Assembly (NCBI RefSeq): GCF_034058155.1 | Contig: NZ_CP139148.1 | Coordinates: forward strand, 2,852,001 to 2,916,000 | Reading direction: 5' to 3' | Origin: Flavobacterium sp. KACC 22761 | GTDB lineage: Bacteria; Bacteroidota; Bacteroidia; Flavobacteriales; Flavobacteriaceae | Length of the DNA stretch: 64,000 nucleotides | Shown here: positions 28,711 to 36,334 of the stretch, piece by piece | Layout of the letters: each line of letters starts with the position of its first letter | Numbering within the stretch: position 1 is the stretch's first letter | Translations under genes and position numbers: made by a program | The notes under the pieces: model-generated | What the model saw: only the letters and a program-made list of their open reading frames with translations | Databases searched by the model: none | Told to the model about the DNA's origin: nothing

Positions 28711-29661
28711 TTAGATTTTGAAGTTTTTCTGTTCGCTTTCATTTAAGAAACTCCAAGCCACAATACGGCTGTTTTTTTGGCCTTGAGCCATATCAATTGT
28801 TTTGATAGAAACGGCATTTACCTTTTTCAGAATTTTATAAATCGAAGAAAGATTTTCTTTTTTAGAAACCAAAGTTGTAAACCATAAACATTGCGAAGCG
28901 TATTTTGCGCTTTCGTAAATCATTTGTGTAATAAACCCGATTTCGCCACCATTGCACCACAATTCGGCGTTTTGACCGCCAAAGTTTAAAACGGGATTTG
29001 TATTTCTTTTTTCCTTCGGATTTAAATTAGAAACTTTTCTAGAAGCACTTTTGTTTGCTTCTTGTGCCGATGCATGAAAGGGAGGATTACACATGGTAAA
29101 AGTGAATTTATCTTCAGGAATAAAGATATTTTTGAAGATAAATCGGGATTCAGGTTGTTGTTGCAATGCAATAGCATCGATTAGTTTTGGATTGGCCTCG
29201 ATAATTTTACTGCAATTTTCAATCGCTTTTTGATCAATATCTGTTCCAACAAAACTCCAATCGTAAATACTATATCCTAATATCGGATAAATTAAATTTG
29301 CACCAGTTCCGATATCTAAACCTAAAACAGAATTTCCTTTCGGAATGATTCCGTTATTGTTTTCGGCTAATAAATCAGCGATATAATGAATGTAATCAGC
29401 GCGCCCGGGAATTGGCGGACAAAGATAATGTAAAGGAATATTCCAGTTTTGAATATTATAATAAGTTTGTAAAAGAGCCCTATTTAATGTTTTTACAGCT
29501 GCTGGATTACTGAAATCAATAGTTTCAATTCCGTATTTGTTTACAGAAATAAAAGCTTTTAATTCAGGACAATTTGAAATCAATTTATCAAAATCATAGC
29601 GATTGCGATGAAGATTTCTTGGATGTAAATTACTTTTTTCAGAATTGTCGTTTGCTTTCAT
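28711..29661 (-). CDS. rlmF: 23S rRNA (adenine1618-N6)-methyltransferase
   Basis: The enzyme methylates A1618 of 23S rRNA using S-adenosylmethionine. I use the ATG at 29659-29661 (316 residues) over an upstream TTG. The characteristic start LHPRNLHRNRYDF, the SAM-binding LDIGTGANLIYP and the catalytic NPPFHASAQEA match RlmF. Length fits the family. The truncated end of the cassette array lies about 60 bases upstream, so rlmF marks the outer conserved boundary of the accessory region. Confidence 0.93.
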   Translation of the reverse strand: MKANDNSEKSNLHPRNLHRNRYDFDKLISNCPELKAFISVNKYGIETIDFSNPAAVKTLNRALLQTYYNIQNWNIPLHYLCPPIPGRADYIHYIADLLAENNNGIIPKGNSVLGLDIGTGANLIYPILGYSIYDWSFVGTDIDQKAIENCSKIIEANPKLIDAIALQQQPESRFIFKNIFIPEDKFTFTMCNPPFHASAQEANKSASRKVSNLNPKEKRNTNPVLNFGGQNAELWCNGGEIGFITQMIYESAKYASQCLWFTTLVSKKENLSSIYKILKKVNAVSIKTIDMAQGQKNSRIVAWSFLNESEQKNFKI

Positions 29662-29719
29662 TTTGATTGATTTCAAATGCAAAGATAGGTATTCCTTTTT
29701 TAGAAAATACTTTGTGAAA

Positions 29720-29769
29720 TTTTACATTAAGCTAATTGTCTAAATCCGATGTAGTAGCTGTTATGTGCT
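29720..29769 (-). repeat. Truncated attC-like site at the distal end of the array
   Basis: Only the right half of the repeat is present: ACATTAAGCTAATTGTCTAA then ATCCGATGTAGTAGCT and the core GTTATGTGCT. No matching left arm is found before 29720. It closes cassette 1 and probably marks the degraded end of the array. Confidence 0.75.
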
Positions 29770-29778
29770 GTTTTTTTA

Positions 29779-30816
29779 TTAGTCAATAGGTTTTGGCATA
29801 TCTTCATATGGATATTCATACCCATTGTCATCTTCCCATTCTTTTTTTATAATGTCGCCATAAATGACTTGACGAACTTCGTAATCTTTTGTATCCATTG
29901 TCCCAACGAAAATTCTTTGATGTTCTGGAACTTTCTCATATGCTTCTTTTAATTCGTCTCGTATTTTTTTTGTCGGATTTTGTTTGTATTCGTCAAATAT
30001 TCTCGCACATTTGGCAATACTATTTTCTCTACCGTTTAGCTCATTAAACTTGTCAGTTAACTCATTTAGTTTGAATTTAATGTCAACACCGCTTCCTGAG
30101 ACAATATTAAAAGATCCTAAATTCATAATTGTAATAGTTTCACCGATTTTCAAATCTGTTGTTAGTATCTCGTTTTTAGTTAGTTCATCTAATTCTTCAA
30201 ATTTGTAAATTTTCTTTTTTGGTAAATTAGTTATCTCAACGTTTCCATTCTTATAAATAGATAGTTCTGCTAAATAAGTTTTATTGTCATCATTTCTATA
30301 AAAAAAATGAAATTTCTCGCCATTAATCCTGTTAGGGAAGAAAGAGTTCGGGTCGTCAAAATGATAAGGTTTTGGTGTGGGCATAAAGTGTTTAGCAACA
30401 TTTACTTTACCTAACATTTTTAAATTATTTCCATTATAATTGTGCAAATTTTCAAGTGTAGGGTTGAGTTGTTTTACCAATGAATAAATATAATCAGATA
30501 GGGTTTCTTTGGTATGTTTCCATTCTCCTTGTTCTATATTCCAATGCCCCAAACCAAAAATAGAAATTGCTTCTCCGTCTGGAATTGAAGTGACAACCCA
30601 ACCTTTATTTAACTTGTCTTTGAACATTGATAAGTCAACCATTTCCCAACAAGAAATAAGTCCATCACTATACACTTGCAAGTCAGTAAAATGGTATTGC
30701 ATATTGTGTATTATTCCTGGAACAGAAAATCCTTCAAAAACTTCTGTTCTTGTTATAGTTGTCAATTCGGCTTTTTCGGTCTTGTTAGATTTGAATATTT
30801 TGTCAAACAGTTTCAT
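29779..30816 (-). CDS. Cassette 1: hypothetical protein
   Basis: From the ATG at 30814-30816 the product has 345 residues (a TTG nine bases upstream is less likely). There is no signal peptide. It contains two versions of a domain: WEMVDLSMFKDKLNKGWVVTS then IPDGEAISIFGLGHWNI, and later YKFEELDELTKNEILTTDLK then IGETITIMNLGSFNIV. It is therefore an internal duplication of a small beta-rich module. I do not recognise the family. It is bounded by GTTATGTGCT (29760-29769) and AGCACATAAC (30844-30853). Confidence 0.75.
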   Translation of the reverse strand: MKLFDKIFKSNKTEKAELTTITRTEVFEGFSVPGIIHNMQYHFTDLQVYSDGLISCWEMVDLSMFKDKLNKGWVVTSIPDGEAISIFGLGHWNIEQGEWKHTKETLSDYIYSLVKQLNPTLENLHNYNGNNLKMLGKVNVAKHFMPTPKPYHFDDPNSFFPNRINGEKFHFFYRNDDNKTYLAELSIYKNGNVEITNLPKKKIYKFEELDELTKNEILTTDLKIGETITIMNLGSFNIVSGSGVDIKFKLNELTDKFNELNGRENSIAKCARIFDEYKQNPTKKIRDELKEAYEKVPEHQRIFVGTMDTKDYEVRQVIYGDIIKKEWEDDNGYEYPYEDMPKPID

Positions 30817-30843
30817 TTGTTTCAAGATGTCGTTTTTTTTAAT

Positions 30844-30981
30844 AGCACATAACGTTCTGTCGCTTGGCGAGGTTGCGAAGTTCGGAACTGATTATTTTCT
30901 GGTAAAGAAAAAAAATCTTGCGAAACGCAAATGTGAACTTACCACAAAACTCGCAATTGCGTGAAAAGGCTGTTGTGCGTT
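30844..30981 (-). repeat. attC-like site 2 (divergent type)
   Basis: It has the same length and position as the other sites but a different body. TCGCTTGGCGAG (30860-30871) can pair imperfectly with CTCGCAATTGCG (30951-30962). It starts with AGCACATAAC and ends with GTTGTGCGTT. It shares cores and palindromic design with the others but not the CTACA...TTTGGG arms. Confidence 0.75.
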
Positions 30982-30990
30982 CGGTTTTTT

Positions 30991-31410
30991 TTATTCTTTC
31001 CAATATTCTTCCATAATTGGAATTCTGTTTATTACATTTTTAGATAATATTTCAAATTTATTTTCAATATTCAAATCTTTATTTTGGTCATACCTAAACC
31101 AACTTTCGGTACCATTTTCTTCTGACGTAGAATTTGGATATATTCTTTTTCTTTCAAATAAATCGTGTGCTGTCAATTTATTCAACGGAATCAATTTTCC
31201 CCAGTGCGTTTTAAATTCAGGTTCTTTCCAATTAGCTAATTCAATTATGAATCCGCCGCCATTTCGATCAAATTGAAAAGTCAACAAATTTGTCTTTCCA
31301 TTTTCCGTTTTTCTAAAATGTGGAAAACTGCCTTTAAAATTTCTGCTCCGTAATTCAGGAATAAAATTTTCATTAAGCGACTTAATCATTTTATCTTTTT
31401 CTAAACTCAT
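30991..31410 (-). CDS. Cassette 2: DUF4304-like protein
   Basis: I use the ATG at 31408-31410 (139 residues). A longer frame beginning with GTG at 31473 would start inside the attC-like site. The pattern IPELRSRNFKGSFPHFRK followed by LLTFQFDRNGGGFIIELANW matches the DUF4304 family, soluble proteins of unknown function found widely in accessory regions. The unit is bounded by GTTGTGCGT and ACGCACAAC. Confidence 0.75.
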   Translation of the reverse strand: MSLEKDKMIKSLNENFIPELRSRNFKGSFPHFRKTENGKTNLLTFQFDRNGGGFIIELANWKEPEFKTHWGKLIPLNKLTAHDLFERKRIYPNSTSEENGTESWFRYDQNKDLNIENKFEILSKNVINRIPIMEEYWKE

Positions 31411-31453
31411 GGTTCCAAATAATTTCTTGAATTCTATTTCGTTCCGCCAAACT

Positions 31454-31592
31454 GACGCACAACGTCTTGGCACTACAGCGGGTTTGGGACTAAATTAAGC
31501 CCATTCTTCGGATTTGAGAAATCATCACAAATACAAAACCAACTTTCCATTAAGGCAATTGCCCAAATCCGTTGTAGTGGCTGTTATGTGTC
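31454..31592 (-). repeat. attC-like site 3
   Basis: Arms ACTACAGCGGGTTTGGG (31472-31488) and CCCAAATCCGTTGTAGT (31562-31578) pair over 17 positions with two G-T wobbles on the plus strand. The outer cores are GACGCACAAC (left) and GTTATGTGTC (right). The central loop contains CAAATACAAAACCA. Confidence 0.9.
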
Positions 31593-31602
31593 GCTTTTCT
31601 TG

Positions 31603-32310
31603 TCATTTATAATAATAATACCAATTACTTTCGTAATTCTTGTCAAAGTTTTCTTTACTGTCAATAAAAACCTGAATATCATTCCTATTGAAGTAATTAA
31701 ACTCGTCAAATGGTTTTACAAACTCATAATACTTGTCAGCCCACATTTTTTTGATTTCAGATCTGTCATATTCTTTTACCTTTTCATCTGTGAACATAAA
31801 AAAGGTTGGAATGGTAAAGCCAATCGAGATTGTCCAAATATCTTTATTATGAAATGAATTAATGAACTTGTCTGTCTGTTCTTTTTTAATTTTATATGTC
31901 GCCTCAATTTTGGCAATAGGTTCAAATGCACCATAAACTACAAATACATTATCTGTCAAATAAATACCGTTGTTGTTTGAGTTTAATATTTTTGAAATTA
32001 AGTTATTGCTTTTGGAAAGCCCTTGTTGGTTGATTATTTCAGCAAACTTTTCTCCAATAGCTTTTTGTTTTGTTTTGTCAAAATATGAAATGCCTTGAGT
32101 TAAAAATTTACTCTTCTCTTTCTCAAACTCAAAACAAATCTGAATTCTTGGCGTCTTGTTGTCTAATGTGTCGTAGATAATGTTAATTGTTTTTACTTCA
32201 TAGGTTTTGTCTATCCACTCAGCAAGGGGCACAAATTCTGCTTTCATCTTTTCAGTCCCAAGGATAATTCGCTTTGTCTGTATATATTCTTTGTCAGATG
32301 GTAAAATCAT
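31603..32310 (-). CDS. Cassette 3: hypothetical protein
   Basis: The product has 235 residues with an ATG at 32308-32310. It is soluble, rich in Lys, Ile and aromatic residues, and has no signal or membrane segment apart from a hydrophobic stretch IWTISIGFTIPTFFMF near residue 160. I do not recognise the family. The unit is bounded by GTTATGTGTC and GACACATAAC. Confidence 0.72.
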   Translation of the reverse strand: MILPSDKEYIQTKRIILGTEKMKAEFVPLAEWIDKTYEVKTINIIYDTLDNKTPRIQICFEFEKEKSKFLTQGISYFDKTKQKAIGEKFAEIINQQGLSKSNNLISKILNSNNNGIYLTDNVFVVYGAFEPIAKIEATYKIKKEQTDKFINSFHNKDIWTISIGFTIPTFFMFTDEKVKEYDRSEIKKMWADKYYEFVKPFDEFNYFNRNDIQVFIDSKENFDKNYESNWYYYYK

Positions 32311-32332
32311 ATTGCAGTTGTTGTTCTAAAGT

Positions 32333-32470
32333 GACACATAACGTCCCCGCGCTACAAGCAGTTTGGGATTAAATTAAAACCATTCTTCGGATTTACCAAA
32401 TCATCCCAAATACAAAACCATTTTCCATTAAACTAATTGCCCAAATCCGTTGTAGTAGCTGTTGGGCATC
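32333..32470 (-). repeat. attC-like site 4
   Basis: Arms GCTACAAGCAGTTTGGG (32351-32367) and CCCAAATCCGTTGTAG (32440-32455) pair imperfectly. The outer cores are GACACATAAC and GTTGGGCATC. The loop holds CAAATACAAAACCA. The spacer between core and arm is 9 bases on the left and 5 on the right. Confidence 0.9.
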
Positions 32471-32471
32471 G

Positions 32472-33569
32472 TTATTTTATATACTCGTTTATTAGTTCAA
32501 TTTTTTGGTCAATATATTTCACAATTTCTGTTGGTTTCATTTCTGATTCTTTAAATCCAAAAATATTATTGTTACAACTTCCGCAATATTCTCCAATTTC
32601 AACTGATTTATTTCCGCATTCACAATTCCAAACATCTTTTTCTTTTGAAGACAAAAGTTGTTTTTTAGTTGTTATTTCTCCTCGTTCTTTAAAAGTAGAA
32701 TGAATAAAATTTTTGGTTTGATTGAAGTTTTCAATATCATTCTTGTCATAGAATGATTTGTCATAGGTTGCTATTCTTAAACCAATTTTTTGCTTTTTGA
32801 AATCTGAATTTCTAAGTAAACTCATATTTTTTTCATAATCAAATAGGTTTAATTCCTTGATTACTTTAGATAAATATAAAGCGACTTGCTGATTGGTTTC
32901 GGTTTCAATTTTATCGTAAAGTAAACTTACTCTTTGGGTTTCTTCCAAAGCATCTATATAACTTGTGAAATTTTTATGAAACACATTATAAGAATCTGGC
33001 ATTGATTGAAAGTTCTCAATTAAGTGGGTATACCTTTTTAATATGAATGGAAAAATTTCTTGAACCTGATTCGAAGTTATAAAACTCCAAATTTCATCAT
33101 CATAATCTAATTCTCCATTTTCAGCTCTTTCAATAATATTTTTTCTTTGTCTTAAATTGTTTATTCTTTCAACACCAACATTTTCAAACTTTTCATTTGT
33201 ATTTGATAATGAATTTAATTTTTCGTCTTTTTCAATAATTACTGCTGTTCCGATTGCAGTTAACATAAACATTGATTTTCCCTTTCCTGATATTTCATCC
33301 ATATCAATATTTAAACCTATAACACAATTTCCACCAATCTCGTGTGCGTTGTATTTTATTCTCTCTATTGCTTCATTATAAAGTGAGGATAATTGTTTTT
33401 GATATGAACTTGAACGACCTCCGAAGACATCTGTTAATCCTCCTAAAAAATCGCTAAATAAATTTGTACCTGCTACGATATGAGCTGAAACTGGTTTTAG
33501 ATGTTTTTTAATTTTTAAGCCATCTGCAGAAGAAGTTGTTATTACTAAAATGTCTTTAGGATTTGCCAT
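32472..33569 (-). CDS. Cassette 4: YbjQ-like domain protein with C-terminal zinc ribbon
   Basis: The product has 365 residues. Residues 5-112 match the YbjQ/UPF0145 fold: ITTSSADGLKIKKHLKPVSA, then ERIKYNAHEIGGNCVIGLNI and FMLTAIGTAVII. The middle (about 130-300) is helical and unrecognised. The C-terminus has a zinc-ribbon pattern with C316, C318, C329 and C332 (CECGN and CGSCN). YbjQ domains form ring oligomers of unknown function; the fusion with a zinc ribbon suggests a nucleic-acid or protein-binding role, which is inference. The stop lies two bases from the core at 32461-32470. Confidence 0.82.
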   Translation of the reverse strand: MANPKDILVITTSSADGLKIKKHLKPVSAHIVAGTNLFSDFLGGLTDVFGGRSSSYQKQLSSLYNEAIERIKYNAHEIGGNCVIGLNIDMDEISGKGKSMFMLTAIGTAVIIEKDEKLNSLSNTNEKFENVGVERINNLRQRKNIIERAENGELDYDDEIWSFITSNQVQEIFPFILKRYTHLIENFQSMPDSYNVFHKNFTSYIDALEETQRVSLLYDKIETETNQQVALYLSKVIKELNLFDYEKNMSLLRNSDFKKQKIGLRIATYDKSFYDKNDIENFNQTKNFIHSTFKERGEITTKKQLLSSKEKDVWNCECGNKSVEIGEYCGSCNNNIFGFKESEMKPTEIVKYIDQKIELINEYIK

Positions 33570-33613
33570 AGTTTTGTTTTTTTGTTTTCTTATTTAGTAC
33601 GATTGGTTATAAT

Positions 33614-33751
33614 GATGCCCAACGTCCCCGAGCTACAAGCAGTTTGGGATTAAATTAAAACCATTCTTCGGATTTGCCAAATCTTCCAAATACAAAACCA
33701 TATTTAAATTAAGCCAATTACCCAAATTGCTTGTAGCGTGTGTTGGCAGTA
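33614..33751 (-). repeat. attC-like site 5
   Basis: The best palindrome of the set. Arms GCTACAAGCAGTTTGGG (33632-33648) and CCCAAATTGCTTGTAGC (33721-33737) pair at 16 of 17 positions, with a single G-T wobble on the plus strand. The outer cores are GATGCCCAAC and GTTGGCAGTA. The loop holds CAAATACAAAACCA. Confidence 0.92.
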
Positions 33752-33770
33752 GGCTTTTTGTAGATTTCGT

Positions 33771-34862
33771 TTATACTTCTTCAATTTTAAATCCTTGCTT
33801 TTTAGCCAAATTAACAATATTATCAATATTGAATTTTCCCCATTCAGTAGAGACAACAAATTTTACATTATCACTACTTGTTAAAATGTTTTTATCATCA
33901 ATAAAGTGTCTTTTATTCGATTTATTAGCATATTTCGTTTCTACTAATTTAAGCTCATTAATCACACCTGTTGAGCCTTGATATTCATCAAGAAAAATAT
34001 TTTTAAGATTACTGAAACTTGAAGGATTTTCTTTTAAATAAGCTCGAACAAATTCCAACACAAATTTATTTTTTGCAAGTTTTATTCCTGATTCGTTTAT
34101 AATGTATTTTGTTTTATCCCTTGCACTTAGAGTTTCAGAATACTGTTCGTATTTAGTTGGTGGAGTTTTTATAATTTCTGAAACGATTGCGTTTTTTGTT
34201 GTAATTTTTAAAGCTAAACCTTGCAATACATTATCAATTATTTCGCCATCATATTCTTTTTGTAAATCCTGCTTTATTAATTCTAATATTTTTAATTCGT
34301 AATCTGGTGATATGATTTTATTCAACAATACTTTTTGTTCATTCTTTCTATTAATACTTTTAAGAATGTTTTTTGTAAAGTTATTTAATGCATCGTAATT
34401 AAAATTCTCTTTATTAAAAAGTTCCACAAACTTAATTCCTTTCTGACTATCTTTTTCGAAATCAATAGTTTCAAGCAAAATAGGGTCATCATATTCGGTT
34501 AAGTCTCCATCATAAAATATTTGTATCATTTGACCGATTAAAATTCCATATTGAAGTTTTAATTGACGCATGTAAGAAAATAACTGTTGTTGAAATTTAG
34601 TGTTTAGAGGAATACTTGGTTGTTTAATTTCAATTACAAATAAGTTTCTTTTTTCTACTGAATTTACAATAATGTCTGGGATGATTCTGTTTGATGCACC
34701 AATTGCAAATGAAGGACGAATTTGCAAATCTCCCGAATATTCTTTCCAATCCAAAACTCTTAAAGCTTGAATTACATTTAGTTCAAAGTCATTTTCGCTA
34801 ATTTCTGCTCTTATATTTTCGGAAAGCAAAAAGCATATCTCATTCCATTTTTCGTTATTCAT
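33771..34862 (-). CDS. Cassette 5: PD-(D/E)XK nuclease-like protein related to HsdR N-terminal domains
   Basis: The product has 363 residues. The N-terminal part has the PD-(D/E)XK pattern: Glu27 in ENDFELNVIQ, Pro62-Asp63 in RIIPDIIV and E78-I-K80 in FVIEIKQPS. The surrounding sequence resembles HsdR_N domains (RPSFAIGASNRIIPDI). No helicase motor is present. The C-terminal part (about 315-363, KNILTSSDNVKFVV then STEWGKFNIDNIVNLAKKQG) looks like a small separate module. An anti-phage or restriction-like role is plausible but not shown. Confidence 0.8.
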   Translation of the reverse strand: MNNEKWNEICFLLSENIRAEISENDFELNVIQALRVLDWKEYSGDLQIRPSFAIGASNRIIPDIIVNSVEKRNLFVIEIKQPSIPLNTKFQQQLFSYMRQLKLQYGILIGQMIQIFYDGDLTEYDDPILLETIDFEKDSQKGIKFVELFNKENFNYDALNNFTKNILKSINRKNEQKVLLNKIISPDYELKILELIKQDLQKEYDGEIIDNVLQGLALKITTKNAIVSEIIKTPPTKYEQYSETLSARDKTKYIINESGIKLAKNKFVLEFVRAYLKENPSSFSNLKNIFLDEYQGSTGVINELKLVETKYANKSNKRHFIDDKNILTSSDNVKFVVSTEWGKFNIDNIVNLAKKQGFKIEEV

Positions 34863-34882
34863 CTCTTCAGTTTTTTTAAGCT

Positions 34883-35020
34883 TACTACCAACGTTCTGGT
34901 ACTACAGCGGGTTTGGGACTAAATTAAGTCCATTCTTCGGATTTGCCAAATCATCCAAATACAAAACCAACTTTCCATTAAGCCAATTGCCCAAATCCGT
35001 TGTAGTAGCTGTTAGTGGCT
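34883..35020 (-). repeat. attC-like site 6
   Basis: Arms ACTACAGCGGGTTTGGG (34901-34917) and CCCAAATCCGTTGTAGT (34990-35006) are the same as in site 3. The outer cores are TACTACCAAC and GTTAGTGGCT. The stop codon of cassette 6 is read from the TTA inside the right core. Confidence 0.9.
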
Positions 35021-35668
35021 GGTTTTTCTGAGTTTGTTATTTAATATATGCTTAATTATTCCTGTTCCAATTAGATAAGGACCTTCATTAAATTCAAATT
35101 TCATTTTTTCTTTTAATTGTCCTGCAAAATATTCAACACCAAGAATTTTAATTTCAGCTTCTACAGTTTCACCAGGGAAAACGATATTTCTTTCAATAAA
35201 TTTCTGGTAGCCTGTAGTTTGCATTTCAGCAAAATCAAATTTTATACTTGGTTTATAGCCAGAATGTGCTGGAGTTTTTCTGCCTCCATCTTCAGTTTTT
35301 CTATAATTTAAAATTGCGATAAAGTCGGCATCACTACTTTCAATTTCCGCTTGGTTATTATGGAAATAATCATACGCATAACCTTCTATTTCGCCTCCTG
35401 CAATTTCATTATTCTCTTCATCCAATAGTTTATATGCGTGTTGTTCATGACCAATACTTGCTTCTCCATCTAAACCTAAAAGTATTGTATAAAAAGTGTC
35501 TGTTAGCAAAACAGAAATTAGATGTTTTAATTTTTCATTATTTTCTGCATCAAGATTTAGTTGATTTATTAATGATGAAACATAAGTCTCATTATTTCCG
35601 CTAAATGCAGAATTAATTGTCAACTTTCTTTCTAAATAAAACCCTTTTACAAATTCTTCTGATGTCAT
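35012..35668 (-). CDS. Cassette 6: protein with C-terminal EF-Tu domain-III-like module
   Basis: The product has 218 residues. The C-terminal part (about 130-210) reads RKTPAHSGYKPSIKF, then NIVFPGETVEAEI and NEGPYLIGTGII. This is the strand pattern of elongation factor Tu domain III (HTPF..YRPQF.., PGD.V.., REGG..GAG). There is no GTPase domain. The N-terminal part (about 45-110) has LLTDTFYTILLGLDGEASIG and GGEIEGYAYDYF and is unrecognised. A role as an EF-Tu mimic or a ligand of EF-Tu-directed toxins is a guess. Its TAA lies inside the recombination core. Confidence 0.75.
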   Translation of the reverse strand: MTSEEFVKGFYLERKLTINSAFSGNNETYVSSLINQLNLDAENNEKLKHLISVLLTDTFYTILLGLDGEASIGHEQHAYKLLDEENNEIAGGEIEGYAYDYFHNNQAEIESSDADFIAILNYRKTEDGGRKTPAHSGYKPSIKFDFAEMQTTGYQKFIERNIVFPGETVEAEIKILGVEYFAGQLKEKMKFEFNEGPYLIGTGIIKHILNNKLRKTSH

Positions 35669-35694
35669 TTCTTCTGCTTCTTTTATGGTAAACT

Positions 35695-35833
35695 AGCCAC
35701 TAACGTTTCCGCGCTACACGCAGGCTGGGATTAAAAATGCGTAATCTTTCGGTTAAAACCTAATTTTTCAAATACAAAACCATCTTTAAATTAAACCAAT
35801 TGCCCAGCTTGCTTGTAGCGTGTGTTGGCAGTA
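35695..35833 (-). repeat. attC-like site 7 (proximal to the recombinase)
   Basis: Arms GCTACACGCAGGCTGGG (35714-35730) and CCCAGCTTGCTTGTAGC (35803-35819) pair at 15 of 17 positions. The outer cores are AGCCACTAAC and GTTGGCAGTA. The loop holds CAAATACAAAACCA, although the sequence before it differs from sites 3-6. Confidence 0.9.
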
Positions 35834-35834
35834 G

Positions 35835-36308
35835 TTAATTTTCTCTTATTGCTTTAATTCCGCTGTATTTCTCCAATTTTGAAATAATTTCAGCGTCAAA
35901 TCTATTTTCAATTCTTTCTTTTTCATCAACACTAAAGTCTTCTTCTTTCAGCCACTTATTATGTCTTTTAGTGAAAATGGAACGAATGGCTAATATAGTT
36001 GGTCCATTTTCATCTTGTTTTTCATTTCCGTCCGTAACAAATGACACATAATACATTTCTTCAGGCTCTGATTGAAAATAAAAAATCCTCGTATCCAAAA
36101 AGTCATAACCTCTTTTTTTCCAATTATCATACTCTTTCCATTTCTCAGGAATTTCAAGTTCAGCATTTTTATTGAACAAAGTATCAATTGCTTTTTCAAT
36201 ATTCTTTTTGGGTGTCGCAAAATTTCTGCTATCAAAACCACCCAAAGTTCCGTCACAACTAATTAACAAATAACCGAATAAAAGAATAAAAAAGATTTTA
36301 ATTTTCAT
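35835..36308 (-). CDS. Cassette 7: hypothetical lipoprotein
   Basis: From the ATG at 36306-36308 (157 residues; an in-frame TTG at 36320 is less likely) the N-terminus is a lipoprotein signal ending in LLISCDGT, so the product is envelope-anchored. The mature part is charged and soluble with no known motif. It is the cassette closest to the recombinase, which in integrons is the most recently gained. Its TAA starts two bases from the core. Confidence 0.75.
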   Translation of the reverse strand: MKIKIFFILLFGYLLISCDGTLGGFDSRNFATPKKNIEKAIDTLFNKNAELEIPEKWKEYDNWKKRGYDFLDTRIFYFQSEPEEMYYVSFVTDGNEKQDENGPTILAIRSIFTKRHNKWLKEEDFSVDEKERIENRFDAEIISKLEKYSGIKAIREN

Positions 36309-36334
36309 ATATTTTCTCAATTCTGCGGGTTAAT

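Noticed and set aside
30509..30964. Plus-strand open frame of 151 codons across cassette 1 and site 2
   Set aside because: It is antisense to the cassette-1 gene, runs into the palindrome and has no recognisable protein pattern.
31411..31473. GTG start of the DUF4304-like gene
   Set aside because: It would begin inside the attC-like site; the ATG at 31408-31410 fits the family start.
29720..35833. Array palindromes as MITEs or REP elements
   Set aside because: They occur exactly once between every two genes, and their outer cores match across the gene and not across the repeat, which fits cassette sites and not inserted elements.
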